DNA of 64,000 nt, from NCBI GenBank assembly GCA_949752735.1, contig OX457038.1:62841111-62905110 (forward strand), in the 5' to 3' direction. How positions within the stretch are numbered: the stretch's first letter is position 1; the number at the start of each line of letters is the position of its first letter. This document shows, piece by piece, positions 11,644 to 22,603 of this stretch. The notes below the pieces were generated by a model. That model did no database searches. It was not told where the DNA came from and saw only the letters and a list, made by a program, of their open reading frames with translations. The stretch comes from Lumbricus terrestris (lineage: Eukaryota > Annelida > Clitellata > Crassiclitellata > Lumbricidae). The translations under genes were made by a program, and so were the position numbers.

Positions 11644-11908
11644 CTGTCTTTTGAACAGTATTAGAAAAGCTTTGAACAATTATAGCTAGGAGATTGTTAG
11701 AGACTAAATCTGAAATTGTAGATTGAAGATACTGCAGTAGGTTGTATGAACTACTAATCTCTAATAGTTTAATAGATTAGTTGTTGTTGTGGAACTGAAT
11801 TGACACTTTGCAGAATTGAACAATTTCTATTTGTTAGAAATTTAAATAGCGCACATAGTTGCCAATATTTTTGTCATAAGTTGCTAGTCAGCAAGTAAGA
11901 CAGTAAGT

Positions 11909-14900
11909 ATGTCTGTCAGTGATTTTGAAGCTTGGTTAGAAATTGCCAAACGGATGAACATGGAAGGGGACGAGACACGTGCCTTTGTCAAAGAAAGACA
12001 GGCAGAGTGGAGGCAAGATAGAGCGACTGAGAGAGAGATCGCCAAAGAGATGAAATTAGCTGAAACAGCAGCAGAAGTCAAGAGACTTGAGATAGAAGCA
12101 GTAACGAGGAAGGCTGAAACAGAAGCTGCTACGAGAAAAGCAGAGATGGAAGCTGAAGCAGCAGCAGAAAAGAGAAAAGCCGAAGCAGACGCAGAAACGA
12201 GAAAAGCTGAAATAGAAACAAGAAAAGCTGAAACAGAGGCTGCAATGCAAGCAAAGAAGGCTGAACTGGAATTGGAAGCAATCAGGAGTGCTGAAGCAGA
12301 AGCCAGATTGAATCGTGAAGCAGCTGAGACAGAAGCGAGAGAAAGTCGCTTGGCAACAGAAGCCAGAGAACAGCGTGAACACCAGTTAGAGATAAAGAGA
12401 CTTGAAGCACAGGTGAGAATGCGTGAAATTGATTCGAGAGGGGAACAAAACCGAGAGCACGAGAGTGACTACATGAGGATCGGTGATGGTCAACAACAGG
12501 GAGATCACCGAGAAAACAATAAAGGAATTAGAAATATCAAATTCCCTATATTCAACGAGTCAAAGGATTGTTTAGATGCCTACTTGTTGAGATTCGAGAG
12601 AACCTGTGTTGCGTACGAAGTTAAAAAAGAAGTTTGGTCGCTGACGCTAGCTAGACATTTGGAAGGCAGAGCACTAGAAGTATACCAAAGGTTGTCTGCA
12701 GATGAAGTGCAAGATTATGAGTGTTTGAAGACTCAGCTGTTGAAGAGATTTCAACTTACTGAAGGTGGTTATCGAAACAAGTTCAAAACCAGTAAAATGG
12801 AATCAGGAGAGACACCTTCTAGTTTTGTGCATAGATTGAGAAGGTATATGCAACAGTGGTTAGCACAAGCGGGATTTGAGAGAACTTATGAAGGAGTGGA
12901 AGATCTCTTGTTGAAAGACCAGTTTTACCTGACATGCAGTACTGAACTTCGTATGTTTATAAAAGAGAAAGGTAAAATGAGTTTGAAGGACATGTTGGTT
13001 TGTGCGGAATCACACATTGAAGCACACGGTTACAAATACAGCGAGCAGTCTGCAAAATCAGACGTGAAATTCCATAGTGACAGGTTGAACGGTAGACCGT
13101 ATGAACACAGACCTAAAGAACAGTCTGGGTACAATCTGAACAGGAGTAGAAGTGATGTGAAGATAAATCAGGGTACACATCAAAACCGAGGATTCAGCAG
13201 GGAAAGAGAAATTGCAACTGGACATAAGATTACTTGTTTTTTCTGTGGAGAACAGAACCATAAGGCATATCAATGCCCAAAGAAAAACAGGGGTACATTT
13301 AAACACACTGCAGCAGCAGTACAAATATTCGAAAGTCGAGCACACTTGGTTAAGCCAGAAAGTGAAATACAGAGAGTGGTTGAAGTTACAAGAGGAGAAC
13401 AACAGATGAAACAGGGTGAACATAATAAAATACCACCAATGTACATGGCAGCTAGTGCAATGGTGATAAAAGACAATGATGGATGTATTAGCCTTGAAGA
13501 TAAGAGTGAATACCAGGTGACAGTTAATGGAAACACAGTGGGATGCTTATACGACACAGGTGCAAGTTGTTGTATTGTAAAACGTTCTTTGATAAATGAA
13601 GAAGCGTTGACCGGAGAAGAAACACATTGTGTTTTAGTTGATGGGAGTTTAAGATGTTTCCCATTGGCTAAGGTGTACATAGAGAGTGAACATTTTAATG
13701 GTGAAGTACAAGCGATGGTGATGGAACAGCCAATAAAGCCAGTAATAATTGGGAAAATCAAAGGATTGAAGTACATGGTTAAGGATGAAAGAACTGAGAG
13801 TGTGACAAATCATGAGCTAAAAGAAATAATTGAGAAATGTACTGAAGTGGAAAACAAAGGAATATTGATTAGAAAAACAGAACATGAAGAAAGACCTATT
13901 GGTGCAAAGAAAACAGTAAGATTTTCTGACAATGTGATGAGGAATCAAGATGAAAAATTAATGACAGTAGCAGTTGTGGAGACTAGGGCAGAAGCTAAAA
14001 AGGTAGCAAAATACAAACCATTGAAAGTGGCGGAGATGCCGAACTTGAATGTGTCAGTAAAAGAGATACAGGAGTTGCAGAGTCAAGATGAAACTATGTC
14101 GAAACAAATGGAAAGAGCAATTGAATGGGATGGTAACGAAGACAACATAGAAGATAAACCATATGTGAAAAAGAAGGGATTGTTGTATAAAAGATACAAA
14201 GAAGTACAGAAGGATGAGGTGAAATGGCAACTAATGGTACCTAAACCATTGAGGGATAAAGTGTTAGCAGTAGCACATAATTCATTGTTGTCGGCTCATT
14301 TAGGAATGAGGAAAACACATGATAAAATTCTAAATGAATTCTATTGGCCTGGAATAGGACAAGATATACGGAGATATGTGTTGAGTTGTGATATTTGTCA
14401 AAAGTCAGTTGACAAGAAGGTGAACCACAAGGCGCCTATGGGTCATCTACCTGTATTAGATGTACCATTCAAACACATATGCATAGACATAATCGGAGAA
14501 GTTAACCCTATGTCTGCAAGGGGTTACCGATACATATTGACCATCATAGACTTGAGTACAAGATATCCGGAAGCTATTCCATTGAAAGGAATTAGTACTG
14601 AGGAAGTTGCAGAAGCTTTGTTCGGATTTTATTGTCGTATGGGAGTGCCTCAGAAGATCCATACTGATCGTGGAAGCCAGTTCACTTCCGAACTCATGGC
14701 TGAAGTAAATAAGATGCTATTGATAAAACACACCATGACGAGTCCATACCATGCAATGGGCAATGGATGTGTAGAAAGACTTAATGGAACCATCAAAGCG
14801 ACGTTGAGGAAGTTGATTGGTGAACAAGCGAAAGAATGGGATCGTTATATAGCTCCATTACTGTTTGCGTTGAGAGACACAGTACATGAGAGTCACGGTT

Positions 14901-16822
14901 TCACACCATTCGAACTAATATTTGGTAGATCGTGTAGGGGACCAGTGCAGATCCTGAAGGAGTTATGGACCAATGAGACAGTGGAAGAAGAAGTGAAAGA
15001 CGTATATACGTATATGCAGGATTTGAGAGAAAGGATTGAGGAGACTTGTGATATGGCGCAGAAAGCGATACACAAAGCGAACGCTAAAAACAAGAAGTAT
15101 TATGACAGGAAAGCGAGATACCGGAAGTTGGAAATAGGTGATAAGGTGTTGTTACTATTGCCTAGTTGTAAGAACAAGATGTTAGTAAAGTGGCAAGGGC
15201 CATATGTTGTGAAAGAGAAGATTGGAGACTATGATTACAGAGTTGAAATCGAGAAAGGAAAGATAAAGACATATCACATTAATATATTAAAGAAATATCA
15301 CGAAAGAGAAGATGCCGAGACTGTAGCGTACATTTCAGCAGTAGTATATGACGGAAAAGTGGGTGAAGATGAAGAAGAAGAAATATTGGATTTATATGTA
15401 AGTGAACAAACAGAGACCTATGAAGATGTAGATATAAATCCTGATTTGGATGAAGAACAAAAAGGAGAAATGAGGAAACTACTGAAGAAATATGAAGACA
15501 TTTTCACAGACAAGCCTGGGAGAACACACTTAGTGAAGCATGAAATACATTTGACGAGTGAAGAGCCAGTAAGACAAAGAGCTTATCCAACACCATACCA
15601 TTTGCAAAAAGAAATAGATAAGGAGATCCAGACGATGTTAGACAATAAGGTGATAGAAAGATCAGAGGCAGCTTATGCAGCACCGCTGGTGGTTGTCAAG
15701 AAATCAGACGGAAGCAATAGACTGTGTTGTAATTACAAACAGCTAAACAAACTTACAATATTTGATCCTGAGCCTATGATGACAAATGAGGATATTTTTA
15801 ATAAGTTGAGTGGTAGTAAAATCTACAGCAAGTTCGATTTCTGCAAGGGTTATTGGCAGATTCCTATGAGTCCAGAATCGAAAGACTACACTACATTTGT
15901 ATGTGCCAACGGGATATACAAGTTCAATGTGATGCCTTTTGGATTGATCAATAGTGCGTCAAGTTACAACCGTTTAATCAGGAAGATTCTTCAAGGAACA
16001 GAAAATCTTCAAAGTTATGTCGACGACATTCTAGCACATAATAAAGGATGGAGAGAACATTTGAAGACATTGGAGATATTTTTCGAAAGAGTGAGACAAG
16101 CGAATTTGACATTGAAGCCGAAGAAGTGTTCAATAGGATATGGAAAGATTGACTTTTTGGGACATACGTTGAACAAGGATGACATGAGTCCAAAGGAGAA
16201 ATCAGTGGATAAAATAATAGACATGCCACGTCCAAAGACAAAGAAACAAGTCAGGAGTTTCCTTGGAGCGATAAACTATTATCGGAAATTCATACCACAC
16301 TGTGCGGAAATTATGGCACCGTTAAGTGACTTAACGAAGAAGATAGCACCTGGGATAGTAGAATGGAATGAAGAGCTGGAGGTTAGCTTTACAAAGTTGA
16401 AGAACGAATTGGCGAAAGAACCAATTCTGAGACTTCCAAATTTAGAGAAGGATTTCATCCTACAAACTGATGCAAGTGGGAGTGGAATCGGATGTGTGAT
16501 AATGCAGCAGTACGAGGGGACGAATCATCCCATAGCGTATGCGAGCAGGAAGCTGTTAGAGCGAGAGAGAAGATATTCTGTGGAAGAGAGAGAGTGCTTA
16601 GCAATCATGTGGGGTATAAGCAGGTTCGACCGATATCTTTGTGGAAAGACATTTACAATTGAGACAGACCATTGCGGATTGCAATATATGAAAGAGGGTC
16701 GAATGAAAAATGCAAGGGTGATGAGATGGAGTTTGGCACTCCAAAATTATTCCTTTAACATTAGATATATTAAAGGGTCCGAAAATGTTATGTCCGACTA
16801 TTTAAGTAGAGGGATTGTGTAG
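11909..16822 (+). CDS. Gag-Pol polyprotein, Gmr1-like gypsy (Gag-PR-IN-RT-RH)
   Basis: One 1637-codon ORF without a frameshift. Domains by approximate residue: Glu/Ala/Lys/Arg-rich coiled coil with RKAETEA repeats, 35-190; capsid with a SCAN-like C-terminal half, 205-375; CCHC zinc knuckle CFFCGEQNHKAYQC, about 443; aspartic protease LYDTGAS, about 547; integrase HHCC zinc region, 789-830; integrase core with Asp in CIDIIGE (about 860), Asp in HTDRGSQF (about 920) and Glu in NGCVERLNGT (about 956), giving DD35E spacing; GPY-type tail, about 1095; reverse transcriptase, about 1205-1410, with YVDD at 1370; RNase H with QTDASGSG, about 1519, and a late ETDH. Every catalytic motif is present. Because Gag and Pol are fused in frame, their ratio must be set by processing or another route, not frameshifting. 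The first ATG after the leader repeats is the likely start. Confidence 0.95.
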   Translation: MSVSDFEAWLEIAKRMNMEGDETRAFVKERQAEWRQDRATEREIAKEMKLAETAAEVKRLEIEAVTRKAETEAATRKAEMEAEAAAEKRKAEADAETRKAEIETRKAETEAAMQAKKAELELEAIRSAEAEARLNREAAETEARESRLATEAREQREHQLEIKRLEAQVRMREIDSRGEQNREHESDYMRIGDGQQQGDHRENNKGIRNIKFPIFNESKDCLDAYLLRFERTCVAYEVKKEVWSLTLARHLEGRALEVYQRLSADEVQDYECLKTQLLKRFQLTEGGYRNKFKTSKMESGETPSSFVHRLRRYMQQWLAQAGFERTYEGVEDLLLKDQFYLTCSTELRMFIKEKGKMSLKDMLVCAESHIEAHGYKYSEQSAKSDVKFHSDRLNGRPYEHRPKEQSGYNLNRSRSDVKINQGTHQNRGFSREREIATGHKITCFFCGEQNHKAYQCPKKNRGTFKHTAAAVQIFESRAHLVKPESEIQRVVEVTRGEQQMKQGEHNKIPPMYMAASAMVIKDNDGCISLEDKSEYQVTVNGNTVGCLYDTGASCCIVKRSLINEEALTGEETHCVLVDGSLRCFPLAKVYIESEHFNGEVQAMVMEQPIKPVIIGKIKGLKYMVKDERTESVTNHELKEIIEKCTEVENKGILIRKTEHEERPIGAKKTVRFSDNVMRNQDEKLMTVAVVETRAEAKKVAKYKPLKVAEMPNLNVSVKEIQELQSQDETMSKQMERAIEWDGNEDNIEDKPYVKKKGLLYKRYKEVQKDEVKWQLMVPKPLRDKVLAVAHNSLLSAHLGMRKTHDKILNEFYWPGIGQDIRRYVLSCDICQKSVDKKVNHKAPMGHLPVLDVPFKHICIDIIGEVNPMSARGYRYILTIIDLSTRYPEAIPLKGISTEEVAEALFGFYCRMGVPQKIHTDRGSQFTSELMAEVNKMLLIKHTMTSPYHAMGNGCVERLNGTIKATLRKLIGEQAKEWDRYIAPLLFALRDTVHESHGFTPFELIFGRSCRGPVQILKELWTNETVEEEVKDVYTYMQDLRERIEETCDMAQKAIHKANAKNKKYYDRKARYRKLEIGDKVLLLLPSCKNKMLVKWQGPYVVKEKIGDYDYRVEIEKGKIKTYHINILKKYHEREDAETVAYISAVVYDGKVGEDEEEEILDLYVSEQTETYEDVDINPDLDEEQKGEMRKLLKKYEDIFTDKPGRTHLVKHEIHLTSEEPVRQRAYPTPYHLQKEIDKEIQTMLDNKVIERSEAAYAAPLVVVKKSDGSNRLCCNYKQLNKLTIFDPEPMMTNEDIFNKLSGSKIYSKFDFCKGYWQIPMSPESKDYTTFVCANGIYKFNVMPFGLINSASSYNRLIRKILQGTENLQSYVDDILAHNKGWREHLKTLEIFFERVRQANLTLKPKKCSIGYGKIDFLGHTLNKDDMSPKEKSVDKIIDMPRPKTKKQVRSFLGAINYYRKFIPHCAEIMAPLSDLTKKIAPGIVEWNEELEVSFTKLKNELAKEPILRLPNLEKDFILQTDASGSGIGCVIMQQYEGTNHPIAYASRKLLERERRYSVEERECLAIMWGISRFDRYLCGKTFTIETDHCGLQYMKEGRMKNARVMRWSLALQNYSFNIRYIKGSENVMSDYLSRGIV

Positions 16823-16957
16823 TATAAGTTGAGATAAAGTAAATGAAGAAGTGTAAGCCAGTGAGTAAAGTGTATTAATTGTCATGTCGTGTATAGTAAG
16901 TGAATTAGTTTACTAGGTTAGTTTGTTAAGTAGGTGAGTTTGTTAAAGCCTGTAAAC

Positions 16958-16979
16958 AGTCTTTTGAAGGAGGGGCATT
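16958..16979 (+). promoter_or_regulatory. Polypurine tract
   Basis: GAAGGAGGGGCATT lies immediately upstream of the 3' LTR, where plus-strand DNA priming occurs in LTR elements. Confidence 0.8.
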
Positions 16980-18015
16980 TGTAGCGGTAGAATGCTTCTT
17001 ATCAAACAAACCTATTAAATGATGCATTGTATAAGTATTAAATAGGTAAGAATTAAGCTAGACAATATGTGGCGTATTGTAGATTATAATTAATATTACT
17101 TGTGGCATTAAGTTAGATAATAATAATAGCGCTATAACAATTCTTGAATACGCGCTACATCAATTATCGAAACACAACGAAGGGCAGAAAGCAGCGTCAA
17201 ACTTGAGCAGACGGCAACAACGGCAGACGAAAAGTTAGACAGCGAAAAGATGGCGAAGGAAGAAGACGTAGATTTCTGAGCAAGGGCGGCCATTGACGAT
17301 TGTGGCGTTCCTTGTCGGTAATTCAGAAGATCTGACGGTGAATTGGGTGTGGAAGGCGACACGTTGTCGGCCTGTCCCACTGGTGAGACTATAAGTCCTT
17401 GGGAATAGAGATACCAGGGCTTGTCGTACGGAAACTTTGCGAAGTTTGGTGAGACACTTGCGAGTGCACTGCGATCGACATCGGAGAAGATCGAATTCGG
17501 AACTACAATTGCGATTGGAGTTCGACGGCAGAAGAAAGGGGCGAAACTACAACAAGACGAGCAAGCGACGAGAAGCTACCGTTGCTTGTGGAGAAACAAC
17601 GAGGTGGACGAAACTACAGAGTGCTGTGCCAGCTACAGCATTCTCCGTCTACGCAGCTACGGAAGAGAATTGGAAACGACGGCAAGCAAGAAGAAGGTGA
17701 CCTTCCTTCCTCTTCAAACCTTCATTCCAATCCATACGAACTGAAGAACTTCTACATCTACGCTGGAAAAGTCCAACGTGGAAGATAAGAAACAAGCTAT
17801 AATATTATTAGATAATACGCCACAATAAGTAGATAGGATTATTGATTGTATTTTACTGTTTGATATTGTTTTATTATAATATAATCTTTAAACGAATCTC
17901 AGCTACATTTGTTTTAGGTCCTAGTTCATTCTAATATTGATCACCCAATGGCCTCTGAGCATAAAGTTCCCTATTAAAGCTAGATTTAAAACCCTAGATT
18001 TTGATGGCAGTGACA
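16980..18015 (+). repeat. 3' LTR
   Basis: 1036 bp, no difference seen by eye from the 5' LTR, followed by the CTAAG target duplication. The ORFs inside it (17132-17380 minus, 17421-17744 plus) translate identically to those in the 5' copy. Confidence 0.95.
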
Positions 18016-18084
18016 CTAAGTATAGACCTATGAAAATCTGTGTGCATATAGGCCTACTAGTGTCTATCCATTCAGACTTAGTGG

Positions 18085-18350
18085 TGACAGGACTCACAGG
18101 AGGGACGGTCCCCCTAAATGTATGTGGTGGGGGACCGTCCATGCATTTGTCCCCTCCAATCGTTAAGTGTTAGAGGACATGTACAATTCACGAAGACACG
18201 GGTGACGTTATAGCCTAACACGTCAGACGAAATGACTAAAGAAGGTCATCAGCTATTCTGGCAGGGAAAAATGGAAAAATGGTATGTTTTTGAGGAAATT
18301 TCGGCCAAATGCCTAAAAAAGGTTGTCAGAAATTTTTTAAGCCATTTGGT
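18085..18350. mobile_element. Hairpin-bearing non-autonomous element, copy 1
   Basis: It contains the inverted pair GGACGGTCCCC...GGGGACCGTCC (18103-18140) and a downstream block ending in AAATTTCGGCCAAATGCC. The same order is found in inverted orientation at 42110-42395, including the ACAAATGCATGG block. It has no coding capacity. It starts only about 70 bp after the LTR element. Confidence 0.5.
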
Positions 18351-19149
18351 GCTATAATTGTATATGCCCAGGGCGATAGCCTATAGCATACACAGGCTTA
18401 TAGCTAAAGATATATAGGCTATGAAGCGTACATATAATGAATGTACTTGCGCAAACACGTGCAGATACGCATGCGATGCATAAATCGCCAGATATTATAT
18501 GGTGGGCCATAAAAAAGTAATCCCCTACGGATTTTTGTCAATTTCTTAGCCAAAAATAGGAATCTTTCAAATCAAGTTTACGGGCTTAAAGGTAATTCGT
18601 ATATACGTACAGTAGCCAAATTTCATCGAAATATTTGAAACAGAACACAAGTTGTATCACTTTCAATGTGCTCACCCACTGCTATTTAACGATAAAAAAC
18701 ATAACGCAACAAAAAGTAACAAAAACAATTTTATTAAGACATATCTCAAATAATTGTTGTCAAATGAACTTGATATTGCCAGGAAATCATTATTATTAGG
18801 CTACTATATATACTAAAGAAATATGTACCAGCGTAGCTGCATGTCTCTGTGACATCATTTGGCAGGATGACTATGAAGTAGCAAAGAAAGAATTTTTCAG
18901 AGTCATATTTTGCTATTAAAGCAGTCAATTTGAAATTTATGGGATATTAACCCAATGACGCCGGATCGGGGCCATTTGGCCCCGAAAATGGGAGCTATAA
19001 AACAGACTAAAATTAAAAGTTGTTTCCTTATGTCATACCTAAAAATAACTTGAGCGATGTTTGCGGAAGATTGATCGTTATTTTGACACCGAGTTTGTTG
19101 CGAAAAGTTTAGTTTAAATAAAAAAAAAATAATTTGAAGTTCGAGAAAG

Positions 19150-20394
19150 ATGCCACGCGGAATTCCGTTTTCTGATGTTCTGAGGCGTGTCTTGGATGAA
19201 AGTAGCGACGAGGAGGTTTCGTCCTCGGATGAGGAGATTGTTGGCGACGTGATGGTAAACGGGGTCCAGCACGTGTGGACGCAACCCAACCTTCGTTTCG
19301 GTACGGATCCAGACACCGAACCCTGTATCCTAGATTCAGCTTTGCTGAATGATGCGGAGGTTGGAGAGGTAAGTGATGCATTTTTCTGTTTGTTTTTTGG
19401 GGTGTAAATTTCTTGATTGTTCTGATGGGATGTAAGCCTAGGCCTAAAAGTATGATTATGTTCATTGAAAGCGATGTGAAGGTTACTGATATTCAATTCC
19501 AGCGACGTTACATGATAAAATTATTTGATGGAAAAAGTGGGCGTGTCCATTGAACCTCTGATTTCTTGAGTGTTGTGATGTGTGTTGTTATGTAGGCATA
19601 AAGTATTGATTGCGTTGATTGAGTGGCATAGGGTTGATTGAAGGCATAGTGAAGACCTGTTACTGATATTCAAATACAGAAAAATTACATGATGAAACTT
19701 ATTTCATTGAAAAAGTGGGCGTGTCCATTGAACAGCTGATTGACGATAAAATAATCTTTCTTCCATTCATCCAGTCGAATTTAGGCTTTATAATTTTGTC
19801 CATTTCTAGGCTGCAGCAGCTCCTGTTGCTTCTGACATCGGAGGTGGAGAAGGAAGCAGTCGTGGACGGGGTCGTGGACGAGGTAGTGGAAGAGGTCATG
19901 GACGCAGTCGTGGTCGAGGGAATCCTGCAGCAGTTCCGTTCGCCGCGGGTACGCCTGCTCCTGACGACGGCCAGTGGAACTGGCAGAGGGATTTTGCCTT
20001 CAAAGACATCCCGTTTACTGGAAGCCCTGGACCCTCCGATGCAGCACGCCGCTGTACGACACCTGGTGATTTTTTTGGGCTGTTTTTTACTGATACTGTT
20101 CTTGACATGATAGTCCTTGAGACAAATAATTATGCCATGCAGTGTAGGCAGGAGACACCTTCCAACATGTCTTGGGTCCCTGTAACTAAATCCGAAATTA
20201 CAGCATTTTTGGGGCTACAAATTTCTATGGGGGTTGCTAATTTGCCTGAAATTCATGACTATGTATTGAGGAATGTTTTACCCTTTATCATTCCAGGGCT
20301 GCCATATAGATCACCTTATGCGACATTGCATTTTTTGTGTCTCATGTGTACATTGCATGGTGTAATTGTGTTTCCAGGAGTAACATGTCAGTAA
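19150..20394 (+). pseudogene. piggyBac transposase, N-terminal part only
   Basis: Exon 1 (19150-19369) begins MPRGIPFSDVL and has an acidic Ser/Asp/Glu-rich stretch. A GTAAGT donor at 19370 joins in phase 0 to an acceptor at about 19809. Exon 2 starts with an Arg-Gly repeat (RGRGRGRGSGRG) and continues into the conserved piggyBac start: FKDIPFTGSPGP, the FFGLFFTD block, IVLETNNYA and ITAFLGLQISMGV. Coding similarity ends near 20390. The catalytic aspartates and C-terminal Cys-rich domain are missing, so it cannot encode an active transposase. Confidence 0.85.
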
Positions 20395-20599
20395 CAGTGT
20401 CTTTGAGATCAGCAGGTGTCATAATCCTACATAAATCAATTATTGATAACAATAACAATGAATTTCATAGCCTGAAGCCTGCTGATTCAGAAAATGTATA
20501 CTTTATTGGGATTATTTGTAACTATTGTTGCACTGTTGTCGTTCAACAATGTTTATTGACGACTGTTTTGTCTTTTGACATTCTAAGGGCGCTATATAA

Positions 20600-21720
20600 A
20601 TCAACTATTGATAACTGTTTAGCACGTTGGCCTTCAAAAGGCGCTATATAAATGATCTGTTGTTCTAATGAAATGTGAATTTTTTAGACACAAAGTTTCT
20701 AATTTGGAAAATGTATACTTTATTATGATTACCTGTAACTGTAGCTGAGCTATTGTCCTTCAAATACAGTGTCTTGTGTCTTTTGTTGATTGTTTTAGCA
20801 CGTTGGCCTTCAAAAGGCGCTATATAAATGATCTGTTGTTCTAATGAAATGTGAATTTTTTAGACACAAAGTTTCTAATTTGGAAAATGTATACTTTATT
20901 ATGATTACCTGTAACTGTAGCTGAGCTATTGTCCCTCAAATACAGTGTCTTTTGTTGACTGTTTAGCACGTTGGCCTTCAAAAGGCGCTATATAAATGAT
21001 CTGTTGTTCTAATGAAATGTGAATTTTTTAGACACAAAGTTTCTAATTTGGAAAATGTGTACTTTATTATGATTACCTGTAACTGTAGCTGAGCTATTGT
21101 CCCTCAAATACAGTGTCTTGTGTCTTTTGTTGATTGTTTTAGCACGTTGGCCTTCAAAAGGCGCTATATAAATGATCTGTTGTTCTAATGAAATGTGAAT
21201 TTTTTAGACACAAAGTTTCTAATTTGGAAAATGTATACTTTATTATGATTACCTGTAACTGTAGCTGAGCTATTGTCCCTCAAATACAGTGTCTTTTGTT
21301 GACTGTTTAGCACGTTGGCCTTCAAAAGGCGCTATATAAATGATCTGTTGTTCTAATGAAATGTGAATTTTTTAGTCACAAAGTTTCTAATTTGGAAAAT
21401 GTGTACTTTATTATGATTACCTGTAACTGTAGCTGAGCTATTGTCCCTCAAATACAGTGTCTTGTGTCTTTTGTTGATTGTTTTAGCATGTTGGCCTTCA
21501 AAAGGCGCTATATAAATGATCTGTTGTTCTAATGAAATGTGAATTTTTTAGACACAAAGTTTCTAATTTGGAAAATGTGTACTTTATTATGATTACCTGT
21601 AACTGTAGCTGAGCTATTGTCCCTCAAATACAGTGTCTTGTGTCTTTTGTTGATTGTTTTAGCACGTTGGCCTTCAAAAGGCGCTATATAAATGATCTGT
21701 TGTTCATAATGAAATGTGAA
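20600..21720. repeat. Dimeric tandem array, 176/168-bp alternating units
   Basis: Seven occurrences of GGCCTTCAAAAGGCGCTATA start at 20629, 20805, 20973, 21149, 21317, 21493 and 21669. The spacings are 176, 168, 176, 168, 176 and 176 bp. The two unit types differ at GTGTCTTGTGTCTTTTGTTG versus GTGTCTTTTGTTG, giving a 344-bp higher-order repeat. Each unit contains GGCGCTATATAAAT, the tail motif of LINEs in this genome. Confidence 0.95.
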
Positions 21721-21864
21721 TTTTATAGCCGACAATTTTCTGATTTTGAAAATATATACTTTATTATACTTTATTGAAGCCGTTGTTGCAGTACTGATTT
21801 TCTAACAAAGGTACCATAAATTCACTAGATTTTCTCAAAAACAATTCAGGCGGGAATGGGTTAA

Positions 21865-22240
21865 AATGGCCAAGACTTTAATGGCAGCGAAAATGTGTAT
21901 TCAGACACTTCGTGAGCAGGTTCTTGAGAGGCAGAAATTACGAACTAAATTGAGAGTTAAGAAATATGCCGTTGATGAAAGGAAATCGGCTCAACGGCTT
22001 TGGTTTCATTGAGAAGAACCAATAGTCCCTTAATCTCCGGATTTTTACCCGATAGATTATCAATTGTGGAGAGCTATATTATGCCGGATAAATTCCGCAA
22101 TCTGCGGCCAAAGCCAAGAGTGATAAGAGAAATGATGGTCGCATTGGAATTCAAGGGCGGATACAGAAATTTTCGAAGAGGGGGGCCAACAATTTTAGCC
22201 GCCAAAATAGTTGATGACTTTTTTAGTCGTCAGTCATTGT
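21865..22240 (+). pseudogene. Mariner transposase remnant
   Basis: One reading frame gives EEPIVP, a stop, then SPDFYPIDYQLWRAI at about 22036-22082. This is the SPDxxPIDYxxW block that carries the last catalytic Asp in mariner-type transposases. Several stops and frame changes mark it as dead. Upstream, a basic helical segment (LREQVLERQKLRTKLR) may also belong to it. Confidence 0.7.
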
Positions 22241-22438
22241 AGTGGGGAGGAATGTTATCCTGCCTCCCACTGCATTTATTTAATGGCTTGTTGAAACCAA
22301 ATGGGGGCACATCCCATGCAATTTTTAAATGGGGGCCATGGCCGGGTTGGCCCCTCTGGATCCGCCCCTATTGGAATTGATATGAAAAGATTTATACCTT
22401 TGGCACACATCATGAAGCCCATCAAGAACTTTACAAAG

Positions 22439-22603
22439 CAGTGGCGTAGCCAGGAATTTTTCATGGGGGGGTTTTATGGCCGGAAACCCTGTTTTTTGCT
22501 ATTTTTCTTACGTAAACGGAAAAATAACCTTTAAAAAACCTTTTTTTCGGAGCCAATGGGGGGGGTTTTGACCCCCGAAACCCCCCCCTTGCCTACGCCA
22601 CTG
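22439..22603. mobile_element. hAT-type MITE
   Basis: 165 bp with inverted ends CAGTGGCGTAG...CTACGCCACTG (right end reads TACGCCACTG) and an 8-bp duplication TTACAAAG on both sides (22431-22438, 22604-22611). The interior has G and C runs (GGGGGGTTTTG, CCCCCGAAACCCC). No ORF. Confidence 0.9.

Larger units (their letters stand above)
10489..18015 (+). mobile_element. Intact Gmr1-type Ty3/gypsy LTR retrotransposon
   Basis: A 7,527-bp element lies between identical 5-bp duplications CTAAG (10484-10488 and 18016-18020). It has two 1036-bp LTRs starting TGTAGCGG and ending GTGACA, a leader, one Gag-Pol ORF and a purine tract (GAAGGAGGGGCA) directly before the 3' LTR. The integrase lies upstream of the reverse transcriptase. 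This is the order known for Gmr1-like gypsy elements, first described in Atlantic cod, and not the usual gypsy order. The LTRs show no difference by eye and the ORF is unbroken, so the insertion is very young and may still be active. Confidence 0.95.
18947..21864 (+). mobile_element. piggyBac element, core replaced by tandem array
   Basis: Bounded by TTAA at 18947-18950 and 21861-21864, with inverted ends TTAACCCAATGACGCC and (complement of right end) TTAACCCATTCCCGCC. It carries a two-exon transposase N-terminus, then tandem repeats where the DDD catalytic region should be. It lies inside the mariner-type element and so is the younger insertion. Confidence 0.85.
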
